Assembly: GCA_946122785.1 (NCBI GenBank)
Contig: CAMGYJ010000005.1
Span: forward strand, 61,268,200 to 61,332,199
Length of the DNA: 64,000 bases
Origin: Linum tenue
Taxonomy: Eukaryota > Streptophyta > Magnoliopsida > Malpighiales > Linaceae
Reading direction: 5' to 3'
Below, piece by piece: positions 1-11,885 of the stretch. Within the stretch, counting starts at the first letter, position 1; every line of letters starts with the position of its first letter. The translations under genes and the position numbers were made by a program. The notes beneath the pieces were generated by a model that saw only the letters and a list, made by a program, of their open reading frames with translations, searched no databases and had not been told where the DNA came from.

Positions 1-1196
1 GTTCTTTGGTGCCAATCGCACCACCTTCTGAATACAGGGGCGTCGGGCCGCCTCTGCGCTTCGGGACGTGATCTTTCCTCTTGTTGCCTTTGGGGCGGGA
101 CCTCGTTCCTGCTTCGCTCCGTGGCATAGACTTCCCTTTTGTTTTCGCCTGCCCTCCCTTTCGCCTTGTAACTATGCCGCTGCGGTGTCCGTCCTCGCCG
201 AGGAGGGGATCGGTTCCCTTTCCGCGTCTCTCTTCCTCTTCCTCCCCGTTCGGCGGGGGTTAAAGCGTCTTCTAGCGTTATTGCCCGCCTTACCAAGTTG
301 TCTAAATCTGGCCACGTCTTGATATCCTGTTCTTTTTTTATCAGGGCTCTCTGAAGCTCTTTGCTCTTCGTCGCCATCCTTAGGCTCCCCGCCGCTACGT
401 TCGGTGTCACGCCTTGTATTTCGCAAGCGATGGTATTCCACCTATCGTAGAAGTTAGTCAAAGTTTCCCCTTCCCCTTGCGTGCAATTAATAAGCGCAGT
501 GACAGTGAGGCGCCTCCGAATTTGAGAGGCGAACTTGGATGTGAAGAGGGTCGCAAACTACTCGAAATTGTCGATGATTCCCTCGGGGAGGGAGGTGTAC
601 CATGTCCTGCACCGCCCTCCGAAAGTGATGGGGAATGCCTTGCATAAATCTGCGTCAGTGGCGTTGATCAGCTGCATCTTCATGGTGAACGAGCTAAGAT
701 GATCGTGCGGGTCCGTATCCCCGTTGTAAGTCGGGAGGCCCAACGACGAGAAGTTTGGGGGGACCGGATTTCGGAACAACTTCTTTGAAAGCGGGTTGTG
801 CAATATACTGGGCCCTTTGTTCTTCCCGCTTCCTTTCCCGAAGCTTGTTTGTAGGTGCTCCTCTAGGAAGCTCAAGTCAGCTTCCGGCCTTTCCTCTTCG
901 GTCTCTTCGTCTTCCGAATCCTCTATTTCTACCGCCTTTTTCTTCCCTTTGTCCCGTGGCGTCGCGGACGGTCCCGGCTCTTCTTCCCGTCTTACACTCT
1001 CCTTTATTAAGGAGAGTATTTGACTTATACTTCCCCGCATCTGTGCGATCTGCTCCCCCTGACTCTTCACCCGATCCTCCAGCTCTATCTCCTCCTCGAC
1101 ATTGGGCGACAAACCTCGAAGAGTGCTTCGTTCGATCACCTCCTTCATGGGAGTGATGGAGTCCCCTGACATCTCAAGAAGTTGTAGAAGTCTCAA
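1..1196 (-). pseudogene. Ty3/gypsy gag fragment with internal stop, runs off left edge
   Basis: The minus-strand reading frame from 1196 starts MRLLQLLEMSGDSITPM, passes an acidic stretch (residues about 85-110, SEDEETEEE), and enters a typical retrotransposon gag core (LPTYNGDTDPHDHLSSF, then WYTSLPEGIIDNFE). A TAG at 558-560 interrupts it, but the same frame continues with FATLFTSKFASQIRRR and TLTNFYDRW, a standard gag signature. So this is one gag frame broken by a single nonsense codon, probably from CAG. It lies directly downstream of the LTR at 1221-1743. The rest of gag, protease and pol would be left of the window. The exact start codon is uncertain. Confidence 0.85.
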
Positions 1197-1199
1197 CTG

Positions 1200-1219
1200 G
1201 CCCCACGGTGGGCACCAAA
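1200..1219 (-). other. Putative primer-binding site of the gypsy element
   Basis: On the minus strand the bases just after the LTR end read TGGTGCCCACCGTGGG. A TGG-starting sequence adjacent to an LTR end is the expected primer-binding position. The matching tRNA was not identified. Confidence 0.55.
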
Positions 1220-1220
1220 T

Positions 1221-1743
1221 TGTTTACGCCTAGAAAGTGCCAGGCGTTTTGAGTAAGGTCAGTGAGGAATCCGCCGACTTCTTGAGATGTGGGAGTATCC
1301 GTTGCGTGGTACCTGCCGCCTTCTGCAAAGAAAGGTCCCGAGGCGTAGCCCGGGGACGCCCTCCAATGCCTAAGTCAGTAGTATTCTGAGGCGGTAGTAA
1401 GTATCAATAGAGCGAAAGAATATAGAGAGAGTAATTTATCAGAGAGAGAGAATAGTTTGATAGAGAGAGAGAGAATAGTTTGATAGAGAGAGAGAGAATA
1501 GTTTTTTCCTCTTTCTTAAATGTGGTGGTTATCCCTTATTTATAGCCTCCCCTGACGACCTGTCAGACTCAATACCTCGTACTTGTTTCCCCGGTGGCAC
1601 GTCTGCGGCGCCTTCTTAGTGCCTCGTCAGCCTTTGGGCCCAACCTACTCACGCTTGAGCCTCCTTTCGGCCTTTTCCCCCTTTTGGGTCCTTCTCAATA
1701 CCCATGGGCCTTGATTTAGATGATGGTCCCTTTTGGCCCAACA
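1221..1743 (-). mobile_element. 5' LTR of the gypsy element (TGTT...AACA)
   Basis: The segment is bounded by TGTTTACGCC on the left and GGCCCAACA on the right, giving TG...CA ends. On the minus strand a TATA-like box (TATAAATAAGG, near 1534-1545) precedes gag. A short GA-rich minisatellite, units of about 25 bp with GAATAGTTTGATAGAGAGAG, sits at about 1428-1502. The other LTR and the target duplication lie outside the window, so the right boundary is an inference from the TGTT/AACA ends. Confidence 0.7.
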
Positions 1744-1981
1744 CTTGGTTCAAGACGCTGAAGGCGAAACTCCTCCCACTAATCCACTGCTCCCTCTACG
1801 ACCCTTCCCCGTTGTCGCTGCTCTCCTCCACCACTTTCTCTCCTACTACGACGCCCTGGACCTCGCCGCCACCGTCTCCGTCACCAACCTCCCTCACCTC
1901 CACCCGTCGTGGCGCAACTCATTCGGCAACAGCTCCACCGCCATATCAAGATTCGCGACGGCGACACTGAGTAGGGACTGA
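1744..1981 (+). pseudogene. Coding-like GC-rich fragment, unidentified
   Basis: A GC-rich open frame reads LLHHFLSYYDALDLAATVSV then TNLPHLHPSWRNSFGNSS and stops at 1979-1981. Its base composition resembles an exon and differs from the AT-rich flanks. No family was recognised. It begins exactly at the LTR boundary, so its 5' part was probably cut off by the LTR-element insertion. Because a MULE-type terminus follows at about 2822, it may be a captured gene fragment. Confidence 0.35.
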
Positions 1982-2236
1982 GCAAGGACAGGATCTATGG
2001 CGCTATTGCACGGTCGTTGATCCTAATTTTTGTCGCGGTGGCTATGATTGACAAATGGATTTTGGTCGTCTCCATCTCTTCCCAAATTTCTATATCGAGA
2101 ACCCTACTCTCCGCCACACCTCCCTAGGCGGATTCCTTCCTCTCTCCAACTCGAAATATAGAAACAAAGACCCGTAGTTTCATTTCCCAATTATTTACAT
2201 AATCTATGTTGGAGGGGGAGGGTTGGGTGGTGGGGA

Positions 2237-2762
2237 GTATGGAGTTTCGATGGTGAAACGGGAAGGGGAGAACAGAGGAAGAGGTTGGGTTTGGTAGGGA
2301 ATTATAGGAATTAAGTTTTTTTTAATAGTTGTGGAAGTTATGTGAAAAATTTAAATGTTAATTTTTTTTAGAAATATTTAATTATCACGTCACAAAGTTA
2401 ACGATTAACTATGATCGTTGACTGCCATATCTAAAAAATTTAACGGAGTTGGACGGAGAGTGACCAAACTTGAATTGTTAAACTAATTTCAGTGACTAAG
2501 TATGGAGTTTCGATGGTGAAACGGGAAGGGGAGAACAGAGGAAGAGGTTGGGTTTGGTAGGGAATTATAGGAATTAAGTTTTTTTTAATAGTTGTGGAAG
2601 TTATGTGAAAAATTTAAATGTTAATTTTTTTTAGAAATATTTAATTATCACGTCACAAAGTTAACGATTAACTATGATCGTTGACTGCCATATCTAAAAA
2701 ATTTAACGGAGTTGGACGGAGAGTGACCAAACTTGAATTGTTAAACTAATTTCAGTGACTAA
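2237..2762 (+). repeat. Perfect 263-bp tandem duplication
   Basis: The block 2237-2499 (starting GTATGGAGTTTCGATGG) is followed directly by a second copy at 2500-2762. By eye I found no mismatch between the copies. The block covers part of the interior and the subterminal region of the MULE remnant. Perfect identity suggests a very recent duplication or an assembly artefact. Confidence 0.9.
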
Positions 2763-2875
2763 GAATGGAATTAAATATTTGTAGTGACCAAACATAAACG
2801 TGGCAACACATGCAATTTACCCTGGTACTTTACTATCGATAGAGCACTGGAATGTACGCCTTCCACATCACCAAG

Positions 2876-3563
2876 TAGAGATGGCAATGGGTCGGGTTTT
2901 GTCAAACCCAAACCCACACCCATGGGTTTATCCGTAAAAAAAAACGGGGGTAAAACCCACTTGGTTTGAAAAACTCAAACCCAACCCGCTGGGTATCCGT
3001 GGGTTCATGGGTACCCACAGGTTTTTGTCGTAAAAAATTTATAATAGCAAGTTCCTATAAAAATTAAAGTCAAATATCAATCTCTCAATACAAATTATCC
3101 ATATATAAAACACCATTCTAGAAAATTCAAGCAAATCACAAATTAACTATACAAATTATTCAACACCAATCTAGAAAACTCAAGAAAATTGAAGCAAATC
3201 ACAAATTATCATAAATAACATGATTAATTGAAAACTTCTTCCTTTCAATTAAGTTTCTTCACTCTCCACTCGATAACATCAACTTTATTCTACACAATTA
3301 GAAAGAAAAAATTAGACATGTCTCCACAAACATAAATAAGATTAATTGTTTAGAATATTAAATATACCGAGAAAATTAATTATATGGGTGTGAGCGGGTA
3401 CCCATGGGTCGAGTTGACCTAAACCCAAACCCAACCCAATCCGATAAATAGTGAATGGATTTAAACCCAAACCCGGCTCAAAACCCGTCAACATGAATTT
3501 TACCCACGTTGACTGGGTTGGGTCGTGTGGGTATCCGTGGGTTTGGGTTTTGTTGCCATCCTA
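2876..3563. mobile_element. hAT-type non-autonomous element, 688 bp
   Basis: The ends read TAGAGATGGCAATGGGTCGG and TTGCCATCCTA in inverted orientation. An 8-bp target duplication TCACCAAG flanks it at 2868-2875 and 3564-3571, as expected for the hAT superfamily. Both ends are rich in GGGTTTGGGTT-like motifs, and the middle is AT-rich and non-coding. It ends about 420 bp upstream of the IMK2 start codon. Confidence 0.9.
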
Positions 3564-3571
3564 TCACCAAG

Positions 3572-3985
3572 TGACTTGAGAAACTTCATTAGTGTTTTGA
3601 TTTACAGAGTCCCTAGTGTAAAAAAGAGTACCTCAGATGGATATCCTAGAGAGTAATATGTAATGCTTTTGGACACAGATGACACAAGCATCCCGTATCC
3701 GATGTAGAAAAGAGCCGTTGGAGAAATTAGGCAAAGACAAAACGACAACTTGGACTCCTTCTTAACTAAACCCAAACGTTCGGGACGACACACAAGTGAA
3801 AGTAAGTAAAGGCCCCTTGCCTGCTGCACGTGATTGACAAAACTAGCCGTTACCATCCATTAAAACCCCCAAACCCACTCTCCCTTCTTCATTTTCCCCC
3901 ATCTTCACTTCACTTCACTTCATTCGCCCATTTCTCCACCACCTTCGCTTAACACATACACTCTCTCTTCTCTTCTTACACGTTC
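3572..3985 (+). promoter_or_regulatory. Upstream region of the IMK2-like gene
   Basis: This stretch lies between the hAT element and the ATG. It contains a G-box-like CACGTG near 3827 and a pyrimidine-rich leader (CTTCACTTCACTTCACTTC, then CTCTCTCTTCTCTTC) just before the ATG at 3986. No clear TATA box was chosen. Confidence 0.45.
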
Positions 3986-6534
3986 ATGGAACGTTACAGT
4001 TCCATTCACAGGAACGCCCCATTCTACCACCTTCATACCAAGTTGTCATTGTTCTTCCTCTTTTCCCTTTCAGCTCTAACCTCGCACTTGGCTTCTTCCC
4101 AGAAATGGGATGGAGTTGCCGTCACTAAATCCGACTATCGCTCCCTTCGAGCCATCAAAAACGAGCTCGTCGACTTCCGGGGAGTCCTCCGTAGCTGGAA
4201 TGACAGCGGGATCGGAGCATGTTCAGGCGGATGGGCGGGTGTCAAATGCGTCAAGGGCCAAGTCATAGCAATCCAGCTTCCATGGAGAGGACTCGGTGGC
4301 AGGATCTCCGACAAGATTGGGCAGCTGCCCGAGCTAAGAAGGATCAGCTTCCACGACAATGTCCTAGGTGGGGAAATCCCTCCATCTCTTGGCTTCCTCC
4401 GTAACCTCAGAGGCGTTTACCTCTTCAACAACCAGCTCCGTGGCTCCATCCCTCCTTCCATCGGTAACTCCTCCCCTGCTCTTCAAGCTCTCGATCTCAG
4501 TAACAACTTGCTAAACGGTCCCATTCCTCCTAGTTTAGCAAACTCAACCAGGCTATATCGGTTGAACCTGAGCTACAATTCCTTGACCGGTTCTATCCCG
4601 GCTGGTCTCTCTCGTTCTCCTTCTCTGGTCTTCTTGGCTCTTGAACATAATAACCTCTCTGGCTCTATCCCAGCGAGTCTTAGCCAGTTGGGTTTGGTTC
4701 AAGAGATTTCTCTGGGTCAAAACCGAATATCCGGAGCCATACCAAATGAACTAGGAGCCTTGTCCACCCTCCAGAAGCTAGATTTGTCCAACAATGCCAT
4801 CAATGGAACAATCCCTTCAAGCTTCACCAATCTCTCCTCTCTAGTTTGGTTGAACCTAGAGGGGAATCTCCTCGACGGCCAAATCCCAGAAACCATAGAC
4901 AGATTGCACAACCTTACAGTGCTTAACCTGAACAACAACAAATTCCAAGGCCCCATCCCACCTACTATAGCCAACATATCTTACATAACCGAACTCGATT
5001 TGTCTCAGAACAATTTCAGTGGAGAATTTCCAGCTTCCCTTTCTCGTCTATCGAATCTCAACTCGTTCAACGTGTCCCACAACAATCTATCCGGTAGTGT
5101 CCCTTCTCTTCTTGCCAAAAAGTTCAATTCAAGCTCTTTCACTGGAAACCTTCAACTATGTGGCTACAGTTCTTCAACCCCTTGTCCTTCTTCTGCACCC
5201 ATATCTCTTCCATCATCACCATCCCCCGAGTCTGCGACCGAGAACCACACTCGGCATCGCAAGCTTAGCACCAGAAACCTCGCACTGATTATAGGGGCTT
5301 CCGTGGTGGCTTCCCTGCTGCTACTCTGCTGCTGCCTGCTCTGCTGTTTGATGAGGAAAGGATCTTCTGGTTCGAAACAGAAGAACGGCAAAGTCACAGC
5401 TCGAGGAGCCCTGGGGAAAACGGAGAAGAAGGCATCTGCTGTCTCCGGGCAGCCTGACGTTGAATCAGGCAGGGAGATGGGCGGAAAATTGGTCCATTTC
5501 GATGGGCCGTTTATCTTCACGGCTGATGATTTGCTGTGTGCAACTGCTGAGATCATGGGGAAGAGCACCTATGGAACTGCGTACAAAGCAACATTAGAAG
5601 ATGGCAATCAAGTTGCAGTGAAGAGATTGAGAGAGAAGACGACAAAGGCGCAGCGTGAATTCGAGATCGAAGCTGCCGCAATTGGGAAGATTCGTCACCC
5701 GAATTTAGCAGCTCTCCGAGCTTATTACATCGGACCTAAAGGAGAGAAGCTGCTGGTATTCGACTACATGCCTAGAGGAAGCCTTTCAGCTTTCCTCCAT
5801 GGTAAGTCTATTTATCTATACACACATTCAGACATTCGAAGCTATTATCTTTGAGCTAATGCTTCTAATGTGATTTAGCTTAATTTTGGTTTTCTTTTCT
5901 AGCTCGTGGCCCGGAGACCATTATTGATTGGGCAACAAGGATGAATATAGCCATGGGAATTGCTCGAGGGCTGAATCATCTCCACACAAATGAGAATATA
6001 ATCCATGGAAACCTCACCTCAAGCAATGTGCTCCTCGACGAGCAAACAAACGCCCACATCGCCGATTTCGGGATCTCCCGTCTCATGACCGCTGCCGCAG
6101 CCGCAAACGTGATTGCAACCGCGGGAACCCTAGGTTATCGAGCGCCGGAGCTGTCAAAAATGAAGAATGGCAGCACGAAGACGGACGTTTTCAGTCTCGG
6201 GGTAATAATTCTGGAGCTGTTGACCGGGAAATCGCCAGGAGAACCGACGAACGGCATGGATCTGCCGCAATGGGTAGCTTCGATAGTGAAGGAGGAGTGG
6301 ACTAATGAAGTGTTCGATTTGGAGATCTCGAAAGACTCGACCACCATTGGCGATGAGCTACTTAATGTTCTGAAATTGGCGTTGCACTGCGTCGACCCGA
6401 CGCCGTCTGCTCGGCCGGAAGTTGAGCAGGTTCTTCAGCAGCTGGAGGAGATCAAGCCGGAGCTGGCGGCGGCAGCGCCTCTTGCTGAATCCGATGCCGG
6501 GGCCGAAGAACACCTACCTACTACCGCTAATTAG
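3986..6534 (+). CDS. IMK2: IMK2-like LRR receptor-like kinase (predicted pseudokinase)
   Basis: Two exons, 3986-5801 and 5903-6534, encode about 815 residues. The 101-bp intron has GT-AG ends in phase 1 and falls inside LSAFLHA|RGPE. Order: signal peptide (1 to about 38); LRR N-terminal cap (about 45-90, [19 protein letters not shown]); about ten leucine-rich repeats to about 395; Ser/Pro-rich linker; one membrane helix (about 432-455); kinase-like domain. The words [20 protein letters not shown] and [18 protein letters not shown] match the IMK2 family, so it is placed in the plasma membrane with the kinase part in the cytosol. K546 (VAVK) and D660 (DFG) are present, but the catalytic loop reads H640-G-N instead of H-R-D, so the catalytic aspartate is missing. 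Start chosen as the first ATG before the signal peptide. Confidence 0.95.
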
Positions 6535-6790
6535 TGATTCGGCTTCTCCTCACACGGCGTCGTTTATTAAGACAGTATTTTATTTCTCAAATTCTTTCAT
6601 TATTTATTTGTTTACTTCATATATATGAATATTTGTTGCTCAATTATTTGTGTATACATATATAGGGAGAGAAGCAAAAATGAGTTCTTTTTCAACAGTG
6701 AAAAATAATAATGAGTTGTTCTCATAAGCTCAGTTAGGTTGGTTGTTGTATTAATTTCATATGGAAAAAAGAGAAAGGTTGTTGTCATTA
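6535..6790 (+). other. 3' untranslated and intergenic stretch after IMK2
   Basis: This is AT-rich DNA after the TAG at 6532-6534, with TTTATTATTTATTTG and TATATATGAATA words suitable for polyadenylation. No coding signal was seen before the MULE-type MITE begins. Confidence 0.5.
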
Positions 6791-7461
6791 GGGTTAATAC
6801 CTTATTTTGGCCCGAACTATGACCATATAATATAATCAACTTTGGCCCGTGGTTTCAAAAATTAACATCCTGGCCTCAACTATGCAGCATATAGACTCAA
6901 TTGGCCCGACACATAGTTTGACCGTCAATTTGGACGGTCAGCTCCGTTGAGCGTTAGTCAACACGCCATGTCATTGCCTAGTCAGCCTAAAAATCATTAA
7001 AAAAATGATAAATTTAATAAATTAAGCAAAAATTATCAAATTATTTTATATTTTTAAAACTTCCCACCAAAATATAATTTATATCATGATTTTTAATTAA
7101 TAAAATTTAATTTGATAATTTTTGGTTAATTTGTAAAATTTATCATTTTCAAATATCACAAAAAAAATTATTTTATATTTTTAGAATTTTATTTTTTGAT
7201 TAATTGGAAAATGATAGATAATAGAAATTAGGAAAATACTTTGAATTTAAATTTTTTTAATGATTTTTAGGCTGATTAGGCAATGACATGGCATGTTGAC
7301 TAACGGTCAACGGAGTTGACCGTCCAAATTGACGGTCAAACTATGTGTCGGGCCAATTGAGTCTATATGCTGCATAGTTGAGGCCAGGATGTTAATTTCT
7401 GAAACCACGGGCCAAAGTTGATTATATGGTCATAGTTCAGGCCAAAATAAGATATTAACCT
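6791..7461. mobile_element. MULE-type MITE with long inverted termini, 671 bp
   Basis: About 210 bp at each end are near-perfect inverted copies (left GGGTTAATACCTTATTTTGG; right, reversed, AGGTTAATATCTTATTTTGG). A 9-bp target duplication TTGTCATTA lies at 6782-6790 and 7462-7470, the length produced by Mutator-like transposases. The interior is AT-rich and non-coding. It sits just downstream of IMK2. Confidence 0.92.
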
Positions 7462-7952
7462 TTGTCATTAAGCATTCTTTAGTCTTCAATACAGTCGGTC
7501 TATACAAAGTTGTTTACAAAACTTAATCTACTTCTCACATCCTTTAGAAAAGATTAATGTGTATTTACAAGTTATAACTACAGTTTAGAAGTTCTAATAT
7601 ATTTATAATCTAATAATGTGTTAAAAATTGGATTAATACCCAAAAATAGCAAAACATTTTAAGCTGTGGACAGAAATAGCCAAAAATATTTGAAATTCAA
7701 GAAAATAGCCAAATCTGTTAGACAATTATAACCATCTGGTAACTTCTCTGTTAAATACACTTACATGGCTAACAATCATATACACGTATGTTCCACGTGT
7801 CAGCCACATAAGAAAAATTAATTTAATTTAATTTTTTTCAGTTTATAATTTTTGAACGTTGGATGGTAAAGTCTCTCCACTTTCTATGAATGGTCGTTCT
7901 CTTCCCATATCAATCCTCCAATAATATATAATAGAGTTTTGTGTACTTTTTT

Positions 7953-8887
7953 TAGGGGTGATAAACGGTTAGTCGGTTATCGGTTTTAACTGATAACCGA
8001 ACCGATAAAGTTGGTTAGTGGTTAACCGATAACCGCTACTTTCTTATTGGTTTCGGTTTCGGTTAGTAGTATTTTGGTTAGTGGTTAACCGCTAACCGAC
8101 TAATCGGTTAGCGGTTAACCGATAAAAAAATCGATAACCGCCTACTAGTGTGACTACATGGTTTTTTACTTTGGCTAAGGGAAAAAGTTGTAAGATTCAA
8201 AACCAATTAAAGTCGCAATTCCAAACATCCCAATTCTCACCTATTGCAAATAACCCTCCATCAAGAGTCTCTAATGTTTTTAAGAGTTAGAACTCGAAAG
8301 TCACCCCTCTCTAACTCTCCTTTGCACTCGATAGAGTGAACCTTAGGTTGATGACTATGGGCTAGATGAAGATCTTGAAGTAAATGATGACTATGAGCTA
8401 GATTAATTGGAGCGAGATCCTCGAATCATTTAGGTTGATGATTTGGAAATAATGAACTTGTTATTTGTGTCTAGTTGTGATTGTGACTTGTGGTTGAATT
8501 GTGGGCATGTAGACTTTATGTTGTGGAGTTGTGGTTGAATTGTGTGGTTGCTTTAGACTTTATGTTCAATTGATTTAGATGACTTTATGGTGTGTGATTA
8601 TAGAGGATGAAACAAAAGCAGGTCACTCAAAATTGAGGGTGAATCATTAAAAAAGGTGATTGAAATTCGGTTTTGGGTGTTGGTTTCTGAACGAAAATCG
8701 AGAAAGTGAACCAGAACCTGCAGTTTCGGTTAACCGCAATGGAAAACCGAAACCGATGTTTGCGGTTTTCGGTTAACCGAAGTCTCTGTCATTTTCGGTC
8801 TCGGTTAGCGGTCTTGGGACAATTTTGATTGCGGTTAACCGATATTTCGGTGCGGTTAAACCGAAACCGCACCGACTAACACCCCTA
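7953..8887. mobile_element. hAT-type non-autonomous element nested in the MULE, 935 bp
   Basis: The ends are TAGGGGTGATAAACGG and CGACTAACACCCCTA. Both subterminal regions are packed with GGTTAACCG and its complement. The flanks are T-rich (ACTTTTTT and CTTTTTTT), consistent with an 8-bp duplication but ambiguous. The middle has no recognised coding sequence. Confidence 0.78.
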
Positions 8888-8895
8888 CTTTTTTT

Positions 8896-9075
8896 CATTT
8901 CAAATTTCCTCCGGCGAGAGTGAGTAGGAATGACATTTTTATCTTTATAATTTATTATTTATTCATATAAAAGAATTAATATCAAAATTTGAACCCGAGT
9001 CTCTTCAAATACAGACAACAATCATAACCAATTACACTAAATGAATTTGTTGTACATTTTTAATACAAACATATA
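8896..9075 (-). repeat. SINE-like repeat, copy 1
   Basis: The block starts CATTTCAAATTTCCT and is related to 25776-25963 throughout. On the minus strand it has an A-box-like TAGTGTAATTGGTTATGAT and a degenerate B-box (GGGTTCAAAT), suggesting tRNA derivation. No target duplication was found, and the homology runs slightly past the A-box, so the class is tentative. Confidence 0.42.
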
Positions 9076-10466
9076 CAGAGTTAAACTCTGAAAATTGAAG
9101 GACTTTTTCATCATGATTAGCAAGCCCACTAAGTCTACTGTATGTATTTTTATGGTACTTAATACTTCAATTTTCATAGTAGGGTTTCAGATAATTTTAT
9201 CCATTTTAAAATTCCTGCTCACTCCTTAATTTTCTCTAAAAGTAAATTGGTAATTGTCTAATATGGAAGAAACTATTTCTTTTACTACCTGTTGTGTCCT
9301 TGCATTTTGCATTTTGCATTTTGCAATTAAAATTTAAATTTATGTGCTTATTTATCTTTGTTCTTGTCTCTTTCTAACTTCTTCCAAAATTTCCTCCATC
9401 GTGCAATAGTTTGCGCCCCTTTCACTTCCCAATACATGGCCGCCTTTGAAAATCAAACTTTCGGAATCTATTGGCACTACGCTTTTATTGTTGGGGATTT
9501 AAGTTGGGCAAGTAGAAGATTTTAGATTGAATATCAATCCATGGCGAATAGAATGGAGTTCAATCAAGTAGTTATGGTTTGACCTTAATCATCTCGCTCG
9601 ATTCTTTTGCACTAGCATCACACAATGGTTCTGTCTCAGCTCGATGAACTGCCAGAAGAACTATTTTGTTGTTTCTATTGTTGAAGACAATGTTTGATCA
9701 GTTATATCATCCACCTTTACTCCTCTTCCTATATTGACATTCTAAGGGTTTTCGATTTTTGCCCAAGGTTAATCGCTTCGCATATGTAAGTCATTGCTTT
9801 CTTCTCTATGTCTCATGGTTTTATCTTTCCGATTAATAACAAAACTGCTTTTGTTTTCACATTATCTCATCACTAGAACATGCAGAAGATCTATTTCTTT
9901 TGATCCTATTGCATGATATGATGTTTGAAGCTTGGTGGATCTCATGTTTCATTGCTCCTCTTTTTGTTCTTAGGTTTCAACTTCAAATGAGTATTCTATC
10001 TTAATAGAAGGTTCATCGAATTGAACTAGTAGGCTATTATTTCCTTCTCAATTCATCTAAATTTGTTGTTTGTGATTGATTTATAAAATATAGGAAAATA
10101 ATTTGAACGGTGGTTTGGGTGCTAGGTTTGTTTGACACCAAAGGAAAAGTTTGTGTAGAACAGAGGCAGTTGTAATTTCCTACTGCACTTTCTACTAAAT
10201 TGGTTGTTGTTTCCTGTAATTTATTTTGGTTCTATGCTTGAAACAATAAAATAAGATGGTAATTAGAAAAAAAGTTTTCTTTTGAATTGTAATATTTATG
10301 CTTATGTTTGATTTTGTAATAGCTAATGTTCTCCGCAACCATATTTTTTCTTCATTAATTATGGTCTAGCTCATCAATCAAATTTTGATTATTTTAGGAT
10401 TAATTAGACACAGTTGAGTTTGCTTATATTTTTAGTGTCCATTAATCAAATTGCAAACCATAATGA
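9076..10466. other. MULE interior, mostly non-coding
   Basis: AT-rich DNA with a GCATTTTGCATTTTGCATTTT repeat near 9302-9324. A short exon-like start lies near 9437 (MAAFENQTFGIYWHYAF) and soon hits a stop. No gene was recognised. It could be decayed captured sequence. Confidence 0.35.
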
Positions 10467-10920
10467 TTGCTAAAATTGAGGGGTTGGGGTGTTGAAGTTG
10501 AAGTAGAAGAGTTGGGTTTGGGAAGGGAAGAATTGTGTTTAGATTTGATAGCATGTAAAGTTCAACTACAGCAGGTGAATGCAGAGAAGAAGGAGTTGGT
10601 AAGGGTAATTATCGAATTCAGGACGAGTGTATTGAAAGACACGGAAGCGAAACTGGAGTAGTTGAAGAGAGAGAAGTGAGAGATGATGAGGTTATTAATG
10701 AAAATGGAGAGGGTATTGAAGGGCATGGAAGTGGACTGAAGCAGGTGAAGGCAGAAAAGGGGAAGATGATCATATTGATGGAATTGGAGACGAGTGTTAG
10801 TTTTAGCGAGCTTATTACAACTTCTCCTGAGGAAGATGAGTTGGCAAAACACAAGAAGAAGATTGACGAATTGAAGAGCGAGTTGGCAAGAACCCAAATT
10901 GGAAGAGAAATTGAGGGCCA
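10467..10920 (+). pseudogene. Coiled-coil-like coding fragment inside the MULE
   Basis: Open frames at 10467-10661 and 10676-11002 give charged, heptad-like peptides (LQQVNAEKKELVRVIIEF; then DELAKHKKKIDELKSELART). They have the lysine/glutamate periodicity of a coiled coil. They are split by a stop and then cut by the hAT element at about 10931, after which IKVAEMEL-like sequence resumes near 11390. No family was assigned. It is probably a captured, decayed piece of a coiled-coil protein gene. Confidence 0.4.
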
Positions 10921-10930
10921 CAGAGAGAAC

Positions 10931-11378
10931 TTAGGATGGCAATTTCGACCTGACCCGATTTACCCGACCTGTTTGGCCTGTTTTGGGGCGGGGCGGGAAT
11001 AGGTACCTCTCATCGACCCGTCCTGCCCTGACCCGCCCCTTTCTCGACCCGTTCTTGCCTGAATTACATGTAATCTTAGTCAAATTACTTAGGATTTTCC
11101 TCTTATTACATCATATTTTAGGTATAATAAAGTTGTAAATAAGTGAACAATGCAATTTCTCCAATAATTTGACTACATTTTATCAAATTATGGTTTCTTT
11201 CTTGGTCTTTTAATTAAAATAATGAATAATTCTAATGTTTTGCATAAATTATATTCTCATTGGGTCGACCTGCCCCGACCCGCGCCCCATGATAAATTAC
11301 CCGACCCGACCCGACCTGCCACGAGGCGGGTATGGGTATCGAGATACCCGCCCCGGACCTGCCCCATTGCCATTCCTA
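10931..11378. mobile_element. hAT-type non-autonomous element, about 448 bp
   Basis: Ends are TAGGATGGCAATTTCGACC and CATTGCCATTCCTA. Flanking sequence GAGAGAAC on the left and GAGAGAAG on the right approximates an 8-bp duplication. The terminal regions repeat the words GACCCGCCC and CCCGACC. It interrupts the coiled-coil fragment. Confidence 0.78.
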
Positions 11379-11707
11379 GAGAGAAGGTCCATCAAAGTAG
11401 CAGAAATGGAGTTGTAGAAGGAGGATTAGAAAGTGAATTTTTTGTTGAAATATATGCCTCTTGAGATTGAAGATAGAGTGGATAAAAATTTGGTTGTACA
11501 ACGGAGAGGGGTGGCTATTGGATCTTTAGGTATATGGGTTTTGCAGCTACCACAACCTATTTCTATCTTAAAACGAGGAATCGTTGATTGATTTACTGAA
11601 GTAGGTCGATTCTTTATTCAACCTACTGGAACTTATAGATAAGGAGTATCTAATTTTTTGTCTTATTAATTTGATCAAGCCTATTAGAATATTGGAGGTA
11701 ACCCTAA

Positions 11708-11885
11708 TGTCATAACGGGGCTGCTCAATTAGAATGATATTGTTCGCTTTGTGCCAAGCCTGCACGGTTTTTACACTTGGGTGTCCTCCCCAAAAGACCT
11801 CGTACTAATTGCGTTAGGTGGACTCTAATATACAAGGGTTCCTTCCCTTGTACAACCGATGTGGTACTTGGATTGTCCCATAACA
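11708..11885 (-). repeat. LTR-A, copy 1 (178 bp)
   Basis: It starts TGTCATAACGGGGC and ends GATTGTCCCATAACA. It is nearly identical to 13497-13674 and similar to 13989-14166. The minus-strand LTR begins TGTTATGGGACAATCC and contains CCACATCGG. Confidence 0.88.

Larger units (their letters stand above)
1744..2822. mobile_element. MULE-type remnant, right terminus only
   Basis: The right end, read on the minus strand, begins GGTAAATTGCATGTGTTGCC and carries the words TTTGGTCACT and GGTCACTCTCCGTCC. The same words occur in the terminal regions of the MULEs at 20771-21911 and 59489 onward. The left terminus is not visible and was probably removed by the gypsy element. Boundaries are approximate. 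Confidence 0.45.

Noticed and set aside
9302..9324. CRISPR-like or regulatory array at the GCATTTT repeats
   Set aside because: Three short tandem words only, and the genome is plant nuclear; simple-sequence repeat.
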